This document shows positions 44,593-56,159 of a stretch of DNA of 64,000 nt, piece by piece. The DNA is from Neoechinorhynchus agilis. Lineage: Eukaryota; Acanthocephala. Made by a program: the position numbers and the translations under genes. Below the pieces are notes generated by a model. The model ran no database searches, was not told the origin of the DNA, and worked only from the letters and a program-made list of their open reading frames with translations. Within the stretch, counting starts at the first letter, position 1, and the number at the start of each line of letters is the position of its first letter. The stretch is taken from positions 2,728,001 to 2,792,000 of the forward strand of contig CM121342.1 in NCBI GenBank assembly GCA_051530055.1. Reading direction: 5' to 3'.

Positions 44593-45156
44593 TCAATCAA
44601 CATCCATTGGTTCCGTAGTGTCAACTTGCATCTCATCCATTTCTTCGTCGCTCGAAATGTGAACTTCGTCTTCAAGACAATAAATAGTTCCTTGTTCTTG
44701 GCATGCTTTCCCTAAATTCTTATTTTACAGAGTGCAAGCCAATAAAATCCTCACAAACTGCAAGTCGCTTTGAGAAATATTTTCCTTTCACGTGTGCCAA
44801 AATTTGATCATTCCTATTGGCTACGTACCGACCAGTCAAAATGCAATAAACCTTCTTGCCGTTGTCTTCCTTGCATGGCATAAAGTTTTCTATAAGTTTC
44901 AAAGTTTCAGAATCAAAGTCTTGATTACGTTCCTTTAGTCGTTGGTATCGCCGTCCTTTAACGTAAGACTCAATCGGCACCGGTGAATCGATTGGAAGTT
45001 CATGATTTGTCCATTTGCATATAATCTTAATTGATTAGTTATTAATAGTAAAATCAAATTAACTTGGACTTCATTTACCCGATTCTTTTCTTTAGAATAC
45101 TCCAGTGATGGATATTGGCTAAGTAGCGTTCGCACTTCTGAAGATAAACACTCCAT
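44593..45156 (-). CDS. SURF2: SURF2 homologue, three exons
   Basis: CDS complement of 44593-44711, 44755-45025 and 45079-45156; 155 aa. Introns are 43 bp (44712-44754, GTGAGG..TTTAG) and 53 bp (45026-45078, GTAAAT..TTAAG). The joined frame gives MECLSSEVRTLLSQYPSL, RIICKWTNHELPIDSP, ESYVKGRRYQRL, KVYCILTGRYVA and KGKYFSKRLAVWKACQEQG, the repeated conserved motifs of Surfeit locus protein 2, ending in an acidic DEEMDEMQVD tail. SURF2 is a small nucleolar/ribosome-linked protein; it binds free 5S RNP components in vertebrates, which is family knowledge. It is divergent to ALG14, with only about 400 bp between the two starts, so the two probably share a promoter region. This gene is single-copy, inside the palindrome spacer. 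Confidence 0.85.
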
Positions 45157-45555
45157 TGTTTTTTAAATCGGTAGAAATCTGAATAGAACACCTGAAAAAA
45201 TTCAACTTTCGCCGATATTTCGGAATTCAGAAAAATTAAATTCTTTGAAATAGTCCCAAAACATCTAAGGTTGAGGTGTAACTTCACGAGAGAATCTGTC
45301 TTTGTGATGACTGTACACAAACCTACATCCCACGGAATCCGCTATTTTCCTCTAGTTTCTAGCTCTTCCAAGAGCAAGTCAACAGTTTCATTTTTTTCTT
45401 AGTTTTGCCGAGCTCCGGATTCCTTGATTTATTTCTCCGACATTTCACTTGTCGGATCGGCATTTCCTCAAGGTTTGTTATTGTTTATAAGTTATTGGCA
45501 AAACTAAGAAGAGGAAAGTATCTCCTCCCGAAGAAAGACATGTTCATTTGTTTAG

Positions 45556-46242
45556 ATGTTCAACCTTGAAGAATCCGACACGAAGATGGAGACCCACTCA
45601 AATCTTCCTGCGATCACCACTCTCGCGGTTCTTGGTTCAGGGGGCCACACAACCGAAATGCTTCGTCTCTTGGCGGCTCTCACTCGTCCGGAACACCCGG
45701 TCATCAACAGCGTTCATTACATCGTTGCATCATCGGACAAACGAACTTTGCGAATGCTCGACGAATACCGGGACGAGGGATGTATTCCAAAGAATATGAG
45801 ACCGATCCATCAGATTCCACGAACACGGAACGTTCACCAATTCATTCTACATCCTCGCGTCCTCATTGCTTTTATCCATGCGTTTGTTCAATCCATGTTT
45901 ATTTTAACGTCCGAAGCTATAATCCTTTTCTTCTTCCCTTCATAGGATTATCGCTTCCTTGTACTTGCCACGAGACCTCGTCTTCTTCTTGTAAATGGGC
46001 CAGGAACATGCGTCCCGGTTGTACTGGCCGCTGTGATTGTCAAATACTTTAGTTGGCTCACATTCCATCCAAAGCTCAGCCATTCTCAAGGACTAAATAT
46101 TGTCTACGTTGAAAGTGTTTGCAGAGTGAAGACGCTCTCATTAAGTGCTAAAATGGTTCGACCGTTTGTAGACCACTTGCTCGTACAATGGCCCGAACTT
46201 TCGACCGAAAAAGGCATCAATTATATCGGACGATTGGTTTAG
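45556..46242 (+). CDS. ALG14: ALG14, UDP-GlcNAc transferase anchor subunit, two exons
   Basis: ALG14 recruits the catalytic ALG13 to the cytosolic face of the ER to add the second GlcNAc to dolichol-PP-GlcNAc in N-glycan synthesis. The first exon (ATG 45556) has VLGSGGHTTEMLRLLAAL, the nucleotide-sugar-binding glycine loop, and VHYIVASSDKRTLRML. The second has LLLVNGPGTCVPVVLAAVI, LNIVYVESVCRVKTLSLSAK and LLVQWPEL, ending YIGRLV at 46242. One intron lies between about 45900 and 45985; two acceptors are possible (TTCATAG at 45945, or CACGAG about 40 bp later), so a few residues at the join are uncertain. The usual N-terminal membrane anchor is missing or very short: the glycine loop starts at about residue 27. 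Confidence 0.9.
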
Positions 46243-46779
46243 GAATCGATACATTCCAAAATTAATGACTAGAAGATAACCTCGAACTTTAACGAGTTGG
46301 TTGGTATTTGCATAAATTCAGGATTTTCTTGAGTGGCTACGCGGCTGAATTATTTTGGCACATCGTCTACCGATCTAGGCCAGGGAAGCGCTGGTCTACG
46401 CTCATTGCTCATAACTAAACGGTTATGAGTTTGTACATTCCTCCGGATCTTCTGGCGGGACTCATCAGTGAATTTCCTACCCCCTTCATGGAGGTATTTC
46501 GTACCCTTTGATGGTGAGTCAATGGCGATCGTGGATTTGAACATTTTGACACAGGGAGCTCTAGTCCAATAGACCACCTCATTGTTAATCTCGTTGTTGA
46601 AAAGAAAGCGTCGGGTTCAATCTTTCCTCGTGGGTTTTTGTAAATTTATGCACAACCTACACTAATCTCCTATTGAGAGTTTATTCAATATTTTCGAATA
46701 ATTATTATTTTTTTGGGGGAAATAATTTTTATGAAAGTTATTTTAAAGTTACATGTTAAATCATTCAAGCCACTGCTCT

Positions 46780-48709
46780 GGATCACTCAGCTGCCGTCCT
46801 GGTGTAACGGTCGAAAGGACGGATGCAGCGTTTTTCCGTGTTGCACAGCCGGACTTATGTTTTGTAGGAGGAATGCTCCTGATCTCTGATCGCCAGTGAT
46901 TCGTCTCAATCTCTTAGACAATTGCTTGACCAGGTCCCACACCGCGGTAACAAACGACCCGAGCGCCTCGAAGCCAAAGGGAACAAAATAATGATTTCGA
47001 CTCAGGTCCCTGTATTTTGTCCTTTTGCGTTCCTCAGCGGCAGTTGCTGCCCCCTCCTGGTTTAATAGTGGCGAATTTTATGTTGCTGGCAGGGAATGGC
47101 GTCCCAGGGAAGGCATTTACATTCTTGCCACGGGAATACTGTGACACCGTCCGGTCTACGGCCATCGAGTCGGCAAAGATTGCTCGGCTCTCAGATGTTG
47201 GGCGCATTCACAGTATTCAGGGCAAGGCTATGAGCATTGCGTTCACTTCGGCGTGTCGTGAGTATCTTCCGCCTGATTGCCGACAAACGAGATCATGGCT
47301 TTCCGGCGGTTCCACGGTCGCTCCGCAACGGCAGAGGGCCTCCAATCCTCATTGTCGCGTCGGAGAGAGGGGCACCCACAGAAGCGATTGGGAGAGCGTT
47401 GAGCCAAGCACCGGATTCTCTTTAGAGACTGCCGCCAATCGAGTTCTTTTCGCCAGTTCACGAGAATCTGAAATTAAAGAGTTATTAATTCTCCCAAACT
47501 GATTGTTTGCAACCATTGACGGGTTCCTGCTCGCTGCCTGAATCTTCAGATCAAAGATTAAGCGCCTCCACGAAATCTTCATCCAAAGTGTAATTTTCGC
47601 CAATAAATGAATGAACTATTCTGCGGCTTGCTTCATACGATCCCAAATAAGCTGGCAGAGAAATATCGGCTGCTTTTCGGATACGCAAACCGCCGGGCGA
47701 CACAGGCAAAGACGCTTGACGCCAGGCCTCGTTCGACAACTGAGTATTTAAAATCTTCTGTCTAATTTTGCCAGCTTATTCTTTGTCTAAAAACGGTGCT
47801 CTGCGCAGCTTATACAGCAGTTTTGGAATGAAGAGGGTGTTTTAATCAGGAACAGAGCCTCGTGTGAAGATAATTCGTCAACTCGTTCACACAGCACCGA
47901 AAGTTGCGGTTGAAGATTGGCAATCTCTGCTTCAACATTAGAACCAAAATTGCATCTTCCAAGAAGATTCAACTGGTCTAGAGTGAACAATTCTATCCCG
48001 GGGGCCAGGTTCTGAAAATCTTTCACGATAGTTTGCCTCGTCTAACTACGTTCATCACAACAATCTCGCATTTCTCAGCATTCAATACAATGCCAATTTC
48101 CGTCGTCTCCTTCACAAGTGTCTCCAAATCGTTCAGTACTTCGGAGGGGTAACCTCCGAGCGTGGCATCGTCCAGGTACCAGCCATTAAACCTGGACTGG
48201 AGAGAATGTGCTACGGGATTGACTGCAAGTGAGTAGACTGTTGGGCCCAAGGAATCCTCCTTGTTGAACTCCCCTTTCTGACAACAAAACGTGTTTATTG
48301 AACAACAAGGGAGTTGAAATCCCATTAATCACTAAAGAAATATCAAAATGCTTCTGGTGCGTGATCTCTAACTACTTCGAGTAAATCTGCACGGTAAACT
48401 GTGTTGAAAGCATTTTTGAAATCGCATTTCAAGATCACGCACATCTTTGAGTTTCCGGTGATGAACGTGCGGAGTGATTGAACGATCCCTCTGCGCCACA
48501 GGGTGTACAGCAGCCTAAATGGGTGGGGCGAAGCAGTATCCCTACTTTTTCCAAGATAATTTTATTTTAAATTTTTGCTGTTAAGCGGCGCAGAGTTGTT
48601 CTAATTGCAATGGGACGAATCCCACCTTCCTTTTTTGCGAGGGCACACAAAGATGCGCAGAAATATAACTCCATTGCTTTCGGAATCAACTCTTCCCTTG
48701 CAAATCAAT
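46780..48709 (-). mobile_element. Reverse-transcriptase element fossil (YLDDATLGG type)
   Basis: On the minus strand, pieces of one RT-bearing element family appear in order. A GGIRPIAI..LRRLTAKI-type RT start lies near 48620, then SLGPTVYSLAVNPVAHSL and the catalytic NGWYLDDATLGGYPSEVL near 48200. These are followed by QASLPVSPGGLRIRKA near 47680 and HYFVPFGFEALGSF..GDQRSGAFL near 46900. This RT family is widespread in invertebrate genomes; I cannot place it firmly in a named clade. It is clearly broken and inactive. Its 5' end abuts the palindrome's right arm at 48709/48710. Between it and ALG14 (46243-46780) I see nothing. Confidence 0.65.
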
Positions 48710-48898
48710 AAATAGTAGTAACGGGATATCATCTTCTGACGGTTCCTCTTGAATATCAACAACTCCAATCTGTCTGAGATCTTCATCCTCAGGTGAAAGT
48801 CCACTTGATTGTGATAAAGTAGCTATTTGCTGAACACCAATTTTTTCACAAATGACGATCGCGATTAAAATCATGAGCAGTAAATGAGTTATTCGCAT
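48686..48898 (-). CDS. Small secreted-peptide frame at the palindrome edge, right
   Basis: Mirror of 43576-43794. The signal peptide and acidic segment are identical up to IPLLLF; then the sequence switches to IDLQGKS and stops, because the RT element begins there. The right copy therefore has a different C-terminus and lost whatever followed in the left copy. Confidence 0.4.
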   Translation of the reverse strand: MRITHLLLMILIAIVICEKIGVQQIATLSQSSGLSPEDEDLRQIGVVDIQEEPSEDDIPLLLFIDLQGKS

Positions 48899-49098
48899 TG
48901 CCGTCTTTGTCAAAATGGAAAGCAAATAGTAGATAACTTTTTTATGAGTGATACGTGCACTTGAGATTGTTTAGATGTATTCAATGCTTGCCGTAAATTT
49001 ACGCACGAGATTTGCTTCAAGAAAGCTTAACATTGACGAAATATTATGTATGTAATTTTGTAGTTCACAATCCGTTAAATTTCTACATCAAAAACACT

Positions 49099-49454
49099 GT
49101 TTCTTAGATTAATTTTGGTTTCATTGGGTCGTTGGTAAATATCCCATCCGCCTGACAATCAACGAATCCCCGAATTTTATAAGGATTGTTAACAAAAACA
49201 ATATTTAAAAATTTTCCACAATTTCAATAATGCCAAAATTCTATTTTTTACACAGCGCCTTAACAATAAAATCTGATAATTCTCTGATTCGCATTTTAAA
49301 CAAGAATCACTATATAACTATTTTTCTGAGCATTTGAGAAAAGATCAGTAAATTATGTTGGTTTTGCGGGGTCGTTGTAAAATATTTCACCCGCCCGCCC
49401 CTCAACGGATCCTCATATTTAATAGGGGATTGCTTACAAAAACAATACTGAAAA
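49099..49454. repeat. Dispersed repeat family, right arm copies 2 and 3
   Basis: Mirror of 43020-43375, same two head-to-tail units with a few base changes (for example CAACGGATCC against GGATTCGTTG on the complementary arm). Confidence 0.65.
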
Positions 49455-50075
49455 ATCAAGTGAAGAAATTGTCTCAAATAAAATAATTTAACTTTAGAAA
49501 ATAAGAATCGCTCCGATGAGATTTAAACGAATTGTCCAAAAAGCCACTTCAATTCGAAAATTTGAAGAAATTTATTGTACACTGTAGAATCGCTCAACGC
49601 TTGAATTTTACAATTCTAACAAGAAGGAAATAATTCGTCATAAAATCTTCGATTCGTGGGCAAATGTTACTCGATTGAACCTGCCATATAACAGAGTTAT
49701 GCAGATATCCAAGATTACATTTTGTCAGCTGAAAAACCCCGAAGTACTTAATAACGGGCAAAATGAGGCTTCATAATCTCATAATAACAAAAACTAAATT
49801 TGTCCTCCTCGCCGATGACTTTTTTAAAAGGTGAAAAATTTCAGTACTTATTCGTGTCTAACAACTAAATTAAAGGCATCGGTAAGGATTCACTGGCTTC
49901 TAAAACCATCGAATATTTCCTTGTGAAACATAATCCCTTCAAATTTCTAATCACAAATTGTTTTGCTAGATTAGGTAGCTATGATTAACGAAATATTGAT
50001 ATTATTTTTAAGAGTTGAGTTTTGGTGTTTTGATGCTCTCTTCGGTTGAGCATCACGATTGCCGTTCGCCGACAC

Positions 50076-51175
50076 TTATTCGGTCGGATTAAATCGATTG
50101 TAATTTTGTTGGTTAATGTTGTAGTTGCGGAGAGCAGCCATCGCTTGCTGCTGTGAAATCACTACTCCTGAGTTTAAGGCTCTTATTTCGCCGCATCGCT
50201 GACAAAAAGGCAAAAGGAGGAACTGTGACATTTCGTGTGAGTGGTTCGGATCAATGCAAATATTGATTTGACAGAATATTTGGCTAGCTGGGTTTGTATT
50301 GTAGGCTCGTTGATTAGTTTGAATATTTATTCCGTTTTGGTGAATCGCGGTATTGCCATTGTTAAAATTTCCTCCAAAATTCATGTTTTCAACAGTTGCG
50401 CTATTTTGCTGCGTTGAAAAAGCGTCAAAACCGGTCATCTGATGATTGTTCGCCAAGTTCAAATTTTCATTCTGGAAATATCCATTGGATGCCACATTCC
50501 CAAACCCCAACGGTTGGTTTGGATTTCCAATATTGGTACTGTTATTCCAGAATCCTTGGCCCAAATAAGATGCGTTTATATTTTCCGCCGTCCGGTTAAA
50601 TTCTTGGTGTGTTGCACTGTCTTGACCTCTCGTTAAATTTGAGAATCGGGTTCGCTCATTTTGGCTTTCGGTCATTGAACTCGAATTTTCCCGTTTCCGA
50701 TATGGTCTTTGGCTTTCTGGTTCCACACAATTCGGGATAATTGTCCACAACGATTTTTTCGGATTGTTATATTGCTCTATTTTAAAGAATTTTTTGTGTT
50801 GCGTGAGATTATGCCTTACTGCATTCTAAATACGATTTCGGTGACTATTCAGTTGTCAAGTAATAGGAAGCTTACCTTCCAACGCCTGCTTTCTACAATG
50901 CCCGTGTGATCCCTAAAATAAGGAATATTCTCCTCCAACCAGGAATAAATTTCTCTGAGTGTTAACTTTTTGTCTGGACTGCTAATAATTGCGTTCGTAA
51001 TTAGATCAGCGTATGTGTATGGTCCCCATGGGTTAATTCGTCGACATTTTTTCTGAACGGGAGCAATCGATTCTGTATTGGTTTCCGATGAATTTCCTTC
51101 GAACCATTGATTGCTGTTTCCCAGGTCCGATTCATCATCATGAGAACGAGTGGAACTTTTCCTTGAATGCGGCAT
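50076..51175 (-). CDS. FOXO: FOXO-type forkhead transcription factor, right-arm copy
   Basis: Exons 50876-51175 and 50076-50825 on the minus strand, 50-bp intron as in the left arm. All 349 residues match the left copy, including forkhead residues 45-131 and the RKRENS AKT-type site. Upstream TATA box is intact (51333-51340). Both copies therefore look functional, giving two identical FOXO genes in opposite orientation about 7.7 kb apart. Confidence 0.9.
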
Positions 51176-51332
51176 CTAAATGAAAAGCCGGATTTAAGAT
51201 TAATTTAATGTAAACTAATAAAAATGGAATAGAACATAAATGTTCATCGAATCGATCAGTACAATCGACGGAAATCTAGTAGATGATTGAACGAGTCTAT
51301 GTTCGAACTATCTTGAGTGAATGAGTGAATTG

Positions 51333-51340
51333 TATTTATA
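51333..51340 (-). promoter_or_regulatory. TATA box of FOXO, right arm
   Basis: TATAAATA on the minus strand, 158 bp upstream of the right-arm FOXO ATG; unchanged from the left arm. Confidence 0.5.
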
Positions 51341-52373
51341 CTCTCCGATACGAAAACAATTGCCTTGTTGTTTGATTGAACGTTATACCTTAAGGTTGTT
51401 GTTTTGAATGTCGTCAAATAAAATTTCACTTCGTTTTGATTTTCCATGATTTGTTTTCAAGGGCTTCGATTTTGTGAAGTTTGATCACTGTCACTCTTGC
51501 AAAAAATTTTTTTAGTTGATATTGGACCTTATTTTGGGCTTCTAACGAGCATTGATGCCTTTGTAAGGTCATAATGCTTATTTCCGATCTTTCTAATGGG
51601 TATCTTCCTAAACGGTCAACTCTGCGAAAAGAAGTTATCACAAACAAGTTCTTGAGTCAATTCTCCGCAGTTTACAAACTGGATTTTACCTACCAACTTC
51701 GGTCAATCGTGAATTCATTTCATACGATAATACGGCTTTGATTTTAAGTACTCGTTTCACAGAACTCCTCAAACTTTTTGATAGGATGAGCATTCAAATC
51801 TTGTAAAAAAATACCAACAACTTTTTTTCGAGTTAGACCATTTGTAAACAGTTTTGCCTGAAAAGTATTCTACATTTGAGCATAGTGTCCGGATAACGAA
51901 TTGATTTCATTTTTAATTCTAAACCTTACCGAAAGGAAAAGAGTGACTTAGAACGCCTCTTGCAACTAAAAGTCTCATTAAAATCGCATTAAAAATCATC
52001 ATTGGTATTTATTTGTTTGGATTGAAAGCCAAACAATGATGAATTTTCGCTGCGTTGCTTTTTCTATATTCCTTTACTCTAAAATCAATTTCCGCTTTTT
52101 GTTTGTAGAGGTTGGGACAAAGCGAATAAATAAAATGAAGCTTTTTAATTTGGTAACCTTATTTCTCATAAATAACGTGGCCATTGCAAATTTAAAGCAA
52201 ACAATTTTATATAGAAAATCAACCGCAATTATCTTTTCTTTTTGTTTTTGCCATTTTCTTTATCTGTGTGTTCTGAAATTGGCATCATGATTTTACGGTT
52301 CGGGTCAGGTTCCACAATAAGAGGACTTTGATGGTATAAATATACAATAATTATTTTTAATAAAACCTTACGT

Positions 52374-54867
52374 ACCTATAATCAAAAGCGCCATCTTTGC
52401 AATGAGCCTTCATGTGATCTCTAATGGCAGTTCTCATCCTTCCGGTCAGGGGAATTTTCATCGACTTAATAAAAACAAAATTACTTAAATTTGCACAAAG
52501 ATATTAAATACCATAAGAATAAGTTTAATGTCTTCTACATAAACTGTCGCATCATTGTTTTTATCGTGCACTGAGAATGCTTTGGTAATGTCGAAATTCA
52601 GTAAATGGCAATATCTTAACAACGTTTTCATTGGCCACTGAATGAACAGTATTTCCAGCGCATGTTGAGTAAGTAGTCGAAGGTCAATGGTGTCCAAAAA
52701 GGTATTACGAGGTACTAAAGAGAGCGAATTGAAGTTACTGTGAATTTACCTTAAAAAGAACACAATAATGTTTTAACATGGGGATTAAAAATCATTAAAA
52801 ACTTTTTATGGCAATCTAATTGAAAAAAATATCGCGCTTATCAAAAAGGAATACGTTATGCTAATTTTTGTTAGTAAACAATATTCTAGGATCCCGACCA
52901 AAGTTTATTTTGACCATTGCTTAAAACATATATAATTACTTTTTGTTTAATACATAAATTTTCGCGTCTAATTTATTTTTTCTCTTTTAAGCGACCGTAA
53001 ATTTTTTTATTGTAAAAGTTTTGTTTCAGTTTGTAAAGAGCTTTTAAAATAAGGATGAAGCACATTTGCAAATACTCACGATACTTGAATGCTTGTGAAG
53101 TCTGTGCAGCTTCGTATTCATAATAGACTTTAATAGGTCGAAGATGATTGTTGATATAAGAAATGAGACCGATGAAACACTCGTCCGCTATTTGTCCGGT
53201 CATATCTAAATAATTAACCTCGCATTTTTGATTCGCCAAACCCATCGCAATCAACGTAACACCAAGGGTTCCGATTGGATTAAGTCCAAACTGAATATGG
53301 TGAGCGGGAAGTGGACGTAAATTACAATACCTTTAATTTCTTCAAAGTAGAATTTGGATAAAAATCGGCTGCGAATATGGTGGCTCCACCCCACATTATC
53401 GAGCATCCCGTCAGATTCAATTCAATCAAGGATTTGTTCAAAGACATCGATTTTGCGAGAATCATCATTTCATTACTTTCAATCCAATTGTAACTTAAGT
53501 TTAGCACCTCAAGGGTTCTCGCGTTCCGAATTTCGCGAAGTAAACTACCAAGTCCTCGAGTGTTCAAACCACACGAAGATACATCGAGCAACCGGAGATT
53601 GCAGTTCTCTGATCCTAATTGCACTGAAATTCTTCGAAGAAGTAAAATATTTCAGTACCTATATGACGAGCAATGGAATTCATCGCGACCGGTGAAACGG
53701 AGTTGTAACTGATATTGAGCTCTGCAAGATTGTCTAGTTGCTATCGAATGAACAGTAAATTGAGAGAAAGATTAATGGAATAAAAATAAACTTATTTTGA
53801 AAAAAGCTTAATTTTTTTCGTTAAGCAGGATTCATGGGCTTTTTTTTGGAAAACATCAATGATTCCAGATCGTTTAATTTCAGTAAACGAGTTTTGGTGC
53901 ATTTTAAAGAGCTTAAACTGGAATTGTACTTGGGACAATAAAAAGATATGGTTCTTGATTCTAGAACAAATAACACAACCAAAATCCTGCTCGGTTCAAA
54001 TACGTATTTTTTATTCATCGTTTCAGATATAAAATGTTTACAGCCTTTTGCTTGAAAAATTAAATTTTTATTTCACTGTTACCTTTAACAAATTTATAAT
54101 GACTTTCTCTGATTTTATTGTCATTCCTACATCTAAGGAAGGTCATTGCTTAAATATTAAGTTCGGATTTTGAACTTTACTTGCAATACAAAGAGACGTA
54201 ATGCTTTTACATCCCGCGATCAAAGAATCTACTAGAAGTCGTATTCCATCGTCTCCAATTCCACAATTGTGAGAAATGTCCTATTCTCGCGTTCCTGTAA
54301 ATGATATTTTCCGGGAAACTCACAATGGTCGAAAATTGCGATCCGTATTTAATAAGATCGACAATGTATCCTACTGATTTGATCTCTAGGCAGTTATTCC
54401 TAACAGTTAGGTGCTCACAAGTAGAATCGACCTAAAAACAAATTTAACGAATTCGACAATGCTGTGATTTTTCAAAAGAAAACCATTAGCGCTATACACA
54501 TTGCCAAGAATCCGTTATCACCTAAAATGCAATTATCCGCATCCATTTTACTGCCTCCAGATTCTAATTGATCCGCAATGTGTCCGTAAGCAACAACCTT
54601 TAACTCTAAGGCAGCCTTGAAATAGACTAATGTTGCATTTTTGTTGTATTGAGATGGAAAACGAGGTTCTAAAAAATTTGGAATTGAAACAACAATCGTA
54701 AATCGGCCGAACTACAACCAAATATCGAGCTTTTGCGTTGTGTAATCAGTGATAATGAACGTGACAAAGTTCTTGGCTTTTTTGGATCAAACTTATTAAT
54801 TGCATCAACGATATTCGGCGGCCATAAATCATCATAAAGTGAATTTGAACTCCCAGCATTGACCGGT
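52374..54867 (-). CDS. LRRC74-like leucine-rich repeat / EF-hand protein, right arm
   Basis: Mirror of 37607-40100. All exon-like segments are present: the 100-codon LRR exon at 53322-53624 is identical to the left, the 52973-53254 exon differs by two residues (FYNKKIYG against LYNKRIYG), and the EF-hand segment at 52485-52697 is identical. Exon limits carry the same uncertainty as on the left. Confidence 0.5.
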
Positions 54868-55778
54868 CTGGATAATTATGGATCATAAAAGGCATTGGGC
54901 ACTAATATTTTACCCCAAATTTAATTTGCCATCAGACATAAACTCTTTTAGCCTGATGAAATCGCTTTTTAATTGAATAATTGAGAGTTTGTTTCCATGA
55001 CCACACTTTTTTGAGAGCTTTTGTGCTTTTTAATATTGCTTTTTGTAATAACTAAAAATTCAATCTTAGTGGTTTTCGAGCCGCCATTCGTGAGACAAAA
55101 AATAAGTATCGCAAATAAATAAAGGAAAGTTTATATTTTTAAGGATCACTTGTATTTTAGAGCTGATGATGAATCCGACGCGGTTGGAAACGTCTTTAAT
55201 AAATAATCATTTACCGGGTGTAGACCTAAACAATAATTTCAACCACATTTCCCGGTACTTCACATATCGACATTTTTAGTATGAATTGATCGAAAAGTAT
55301 CGATTTTTCTTTTCCTCCGAATTTGTTCCCAAACCGAAAGCAAACGAAAAATTTTATTACTTTTATTTTGCTTAGCTTTTAATTGCAAAATAAATATTAA
55401 ATTGTAAATGTATAAGTTCATCGACCAATGCAGTGCTTTATCATTTTCATTTGCTTTCTGTTTCGACGTTCTTCAAACTTCTTATTAACGATATAGGCAA
55501 CAAATCACTGATATTACTTCCCAAGAAGTCGTTGAATTTTCACATATTATCTCGTTAAGAATAGAAAATGTTAAAAAGGCTTGAAGGTCCTCATGTCCAT
55601 TCAGGTGATTTCCTTCTTGAAAGGATCACCATTTTGGGTTAACTGACTGTAGTATAACTCTTATTGACCATGAAAAAGTAGGTTTTAAATAGCATTCTAC
55701 ATTATATGATGAGCCAAAAAGTGAACTTACCTCCGTTGAACATAATTTATCTTATCTAAATATGAATTTTAACTAGCA
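54868..55778. other. Intergenic, right arm: AT-rich, holds the ribozyme-like motif
   Basis: Mirror of 36691-37606. No coding frame of note; contains the hammerhead-like motif at 55163-55194. Confidence 0.35.
55163..55194 (+). ncRNA. Hammerhead-ribozyme-like motif (right arm)
   Basis: Reads CTGATGA, GAATCCGACGCGGTTG, GAAACGTC on the plus strand. The invariant core is retained, but stem II has changed relative to the left arm (GGTTC to GGTTG, with loop GACGA to GACGC), which weakens the pairing next to GAAA. The left copy folds better. Confidence 0.5.
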
Positions 55779-56059
55779 ACGTTTATTGGATAAAAAGTAG
55801 CACCTAAGCTTTCAAATCCGACAACTCGCTTATTCCCATTTTCAATAAAAATCATGATAAGTTGAAATATTTTTTCAAAGCATTTGAGAAAAGCTCAAGA
55901 AATTATTTTGGTTTCACGTGGTCGTTGAAGAATATCCCAACCGCCCACCCACTAAACAGATCCCAAAATAAAAAAAGATTGTTTACAAAAACAATACTTA
56001 AAAATCTTAAAAAAATTCGGTCCTACGATTCTCTTATTCTCATTTTTAATAAGAATATG
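55779..56059. repeat. Dispersed repeat family, right arm copy 1
   Basis: Mirror of 36410-36690, containing the inverted GATTGTTTACAAAAACAAT landmark at about 55977 and CCCAACCGCCCACCCAC at about 55937. Confidence 0.65.
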
Positions 56060-56159
56060 CACCGAGATCGTTAAGATCTTTTTCTCTGCAGCGATTTGAT
56101 GCTTCACTGAGACCGACGAATTGAATGCGCTGGAATCTTCATTGTAATTTAAAGAATCC

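Noticed and set aside
47017-47502. 161-codon plus-strand frame
   Set aside because: Lies antisense to the RT fossil, whose minus-strand readings match a known RT family; no domain on the plus strand.
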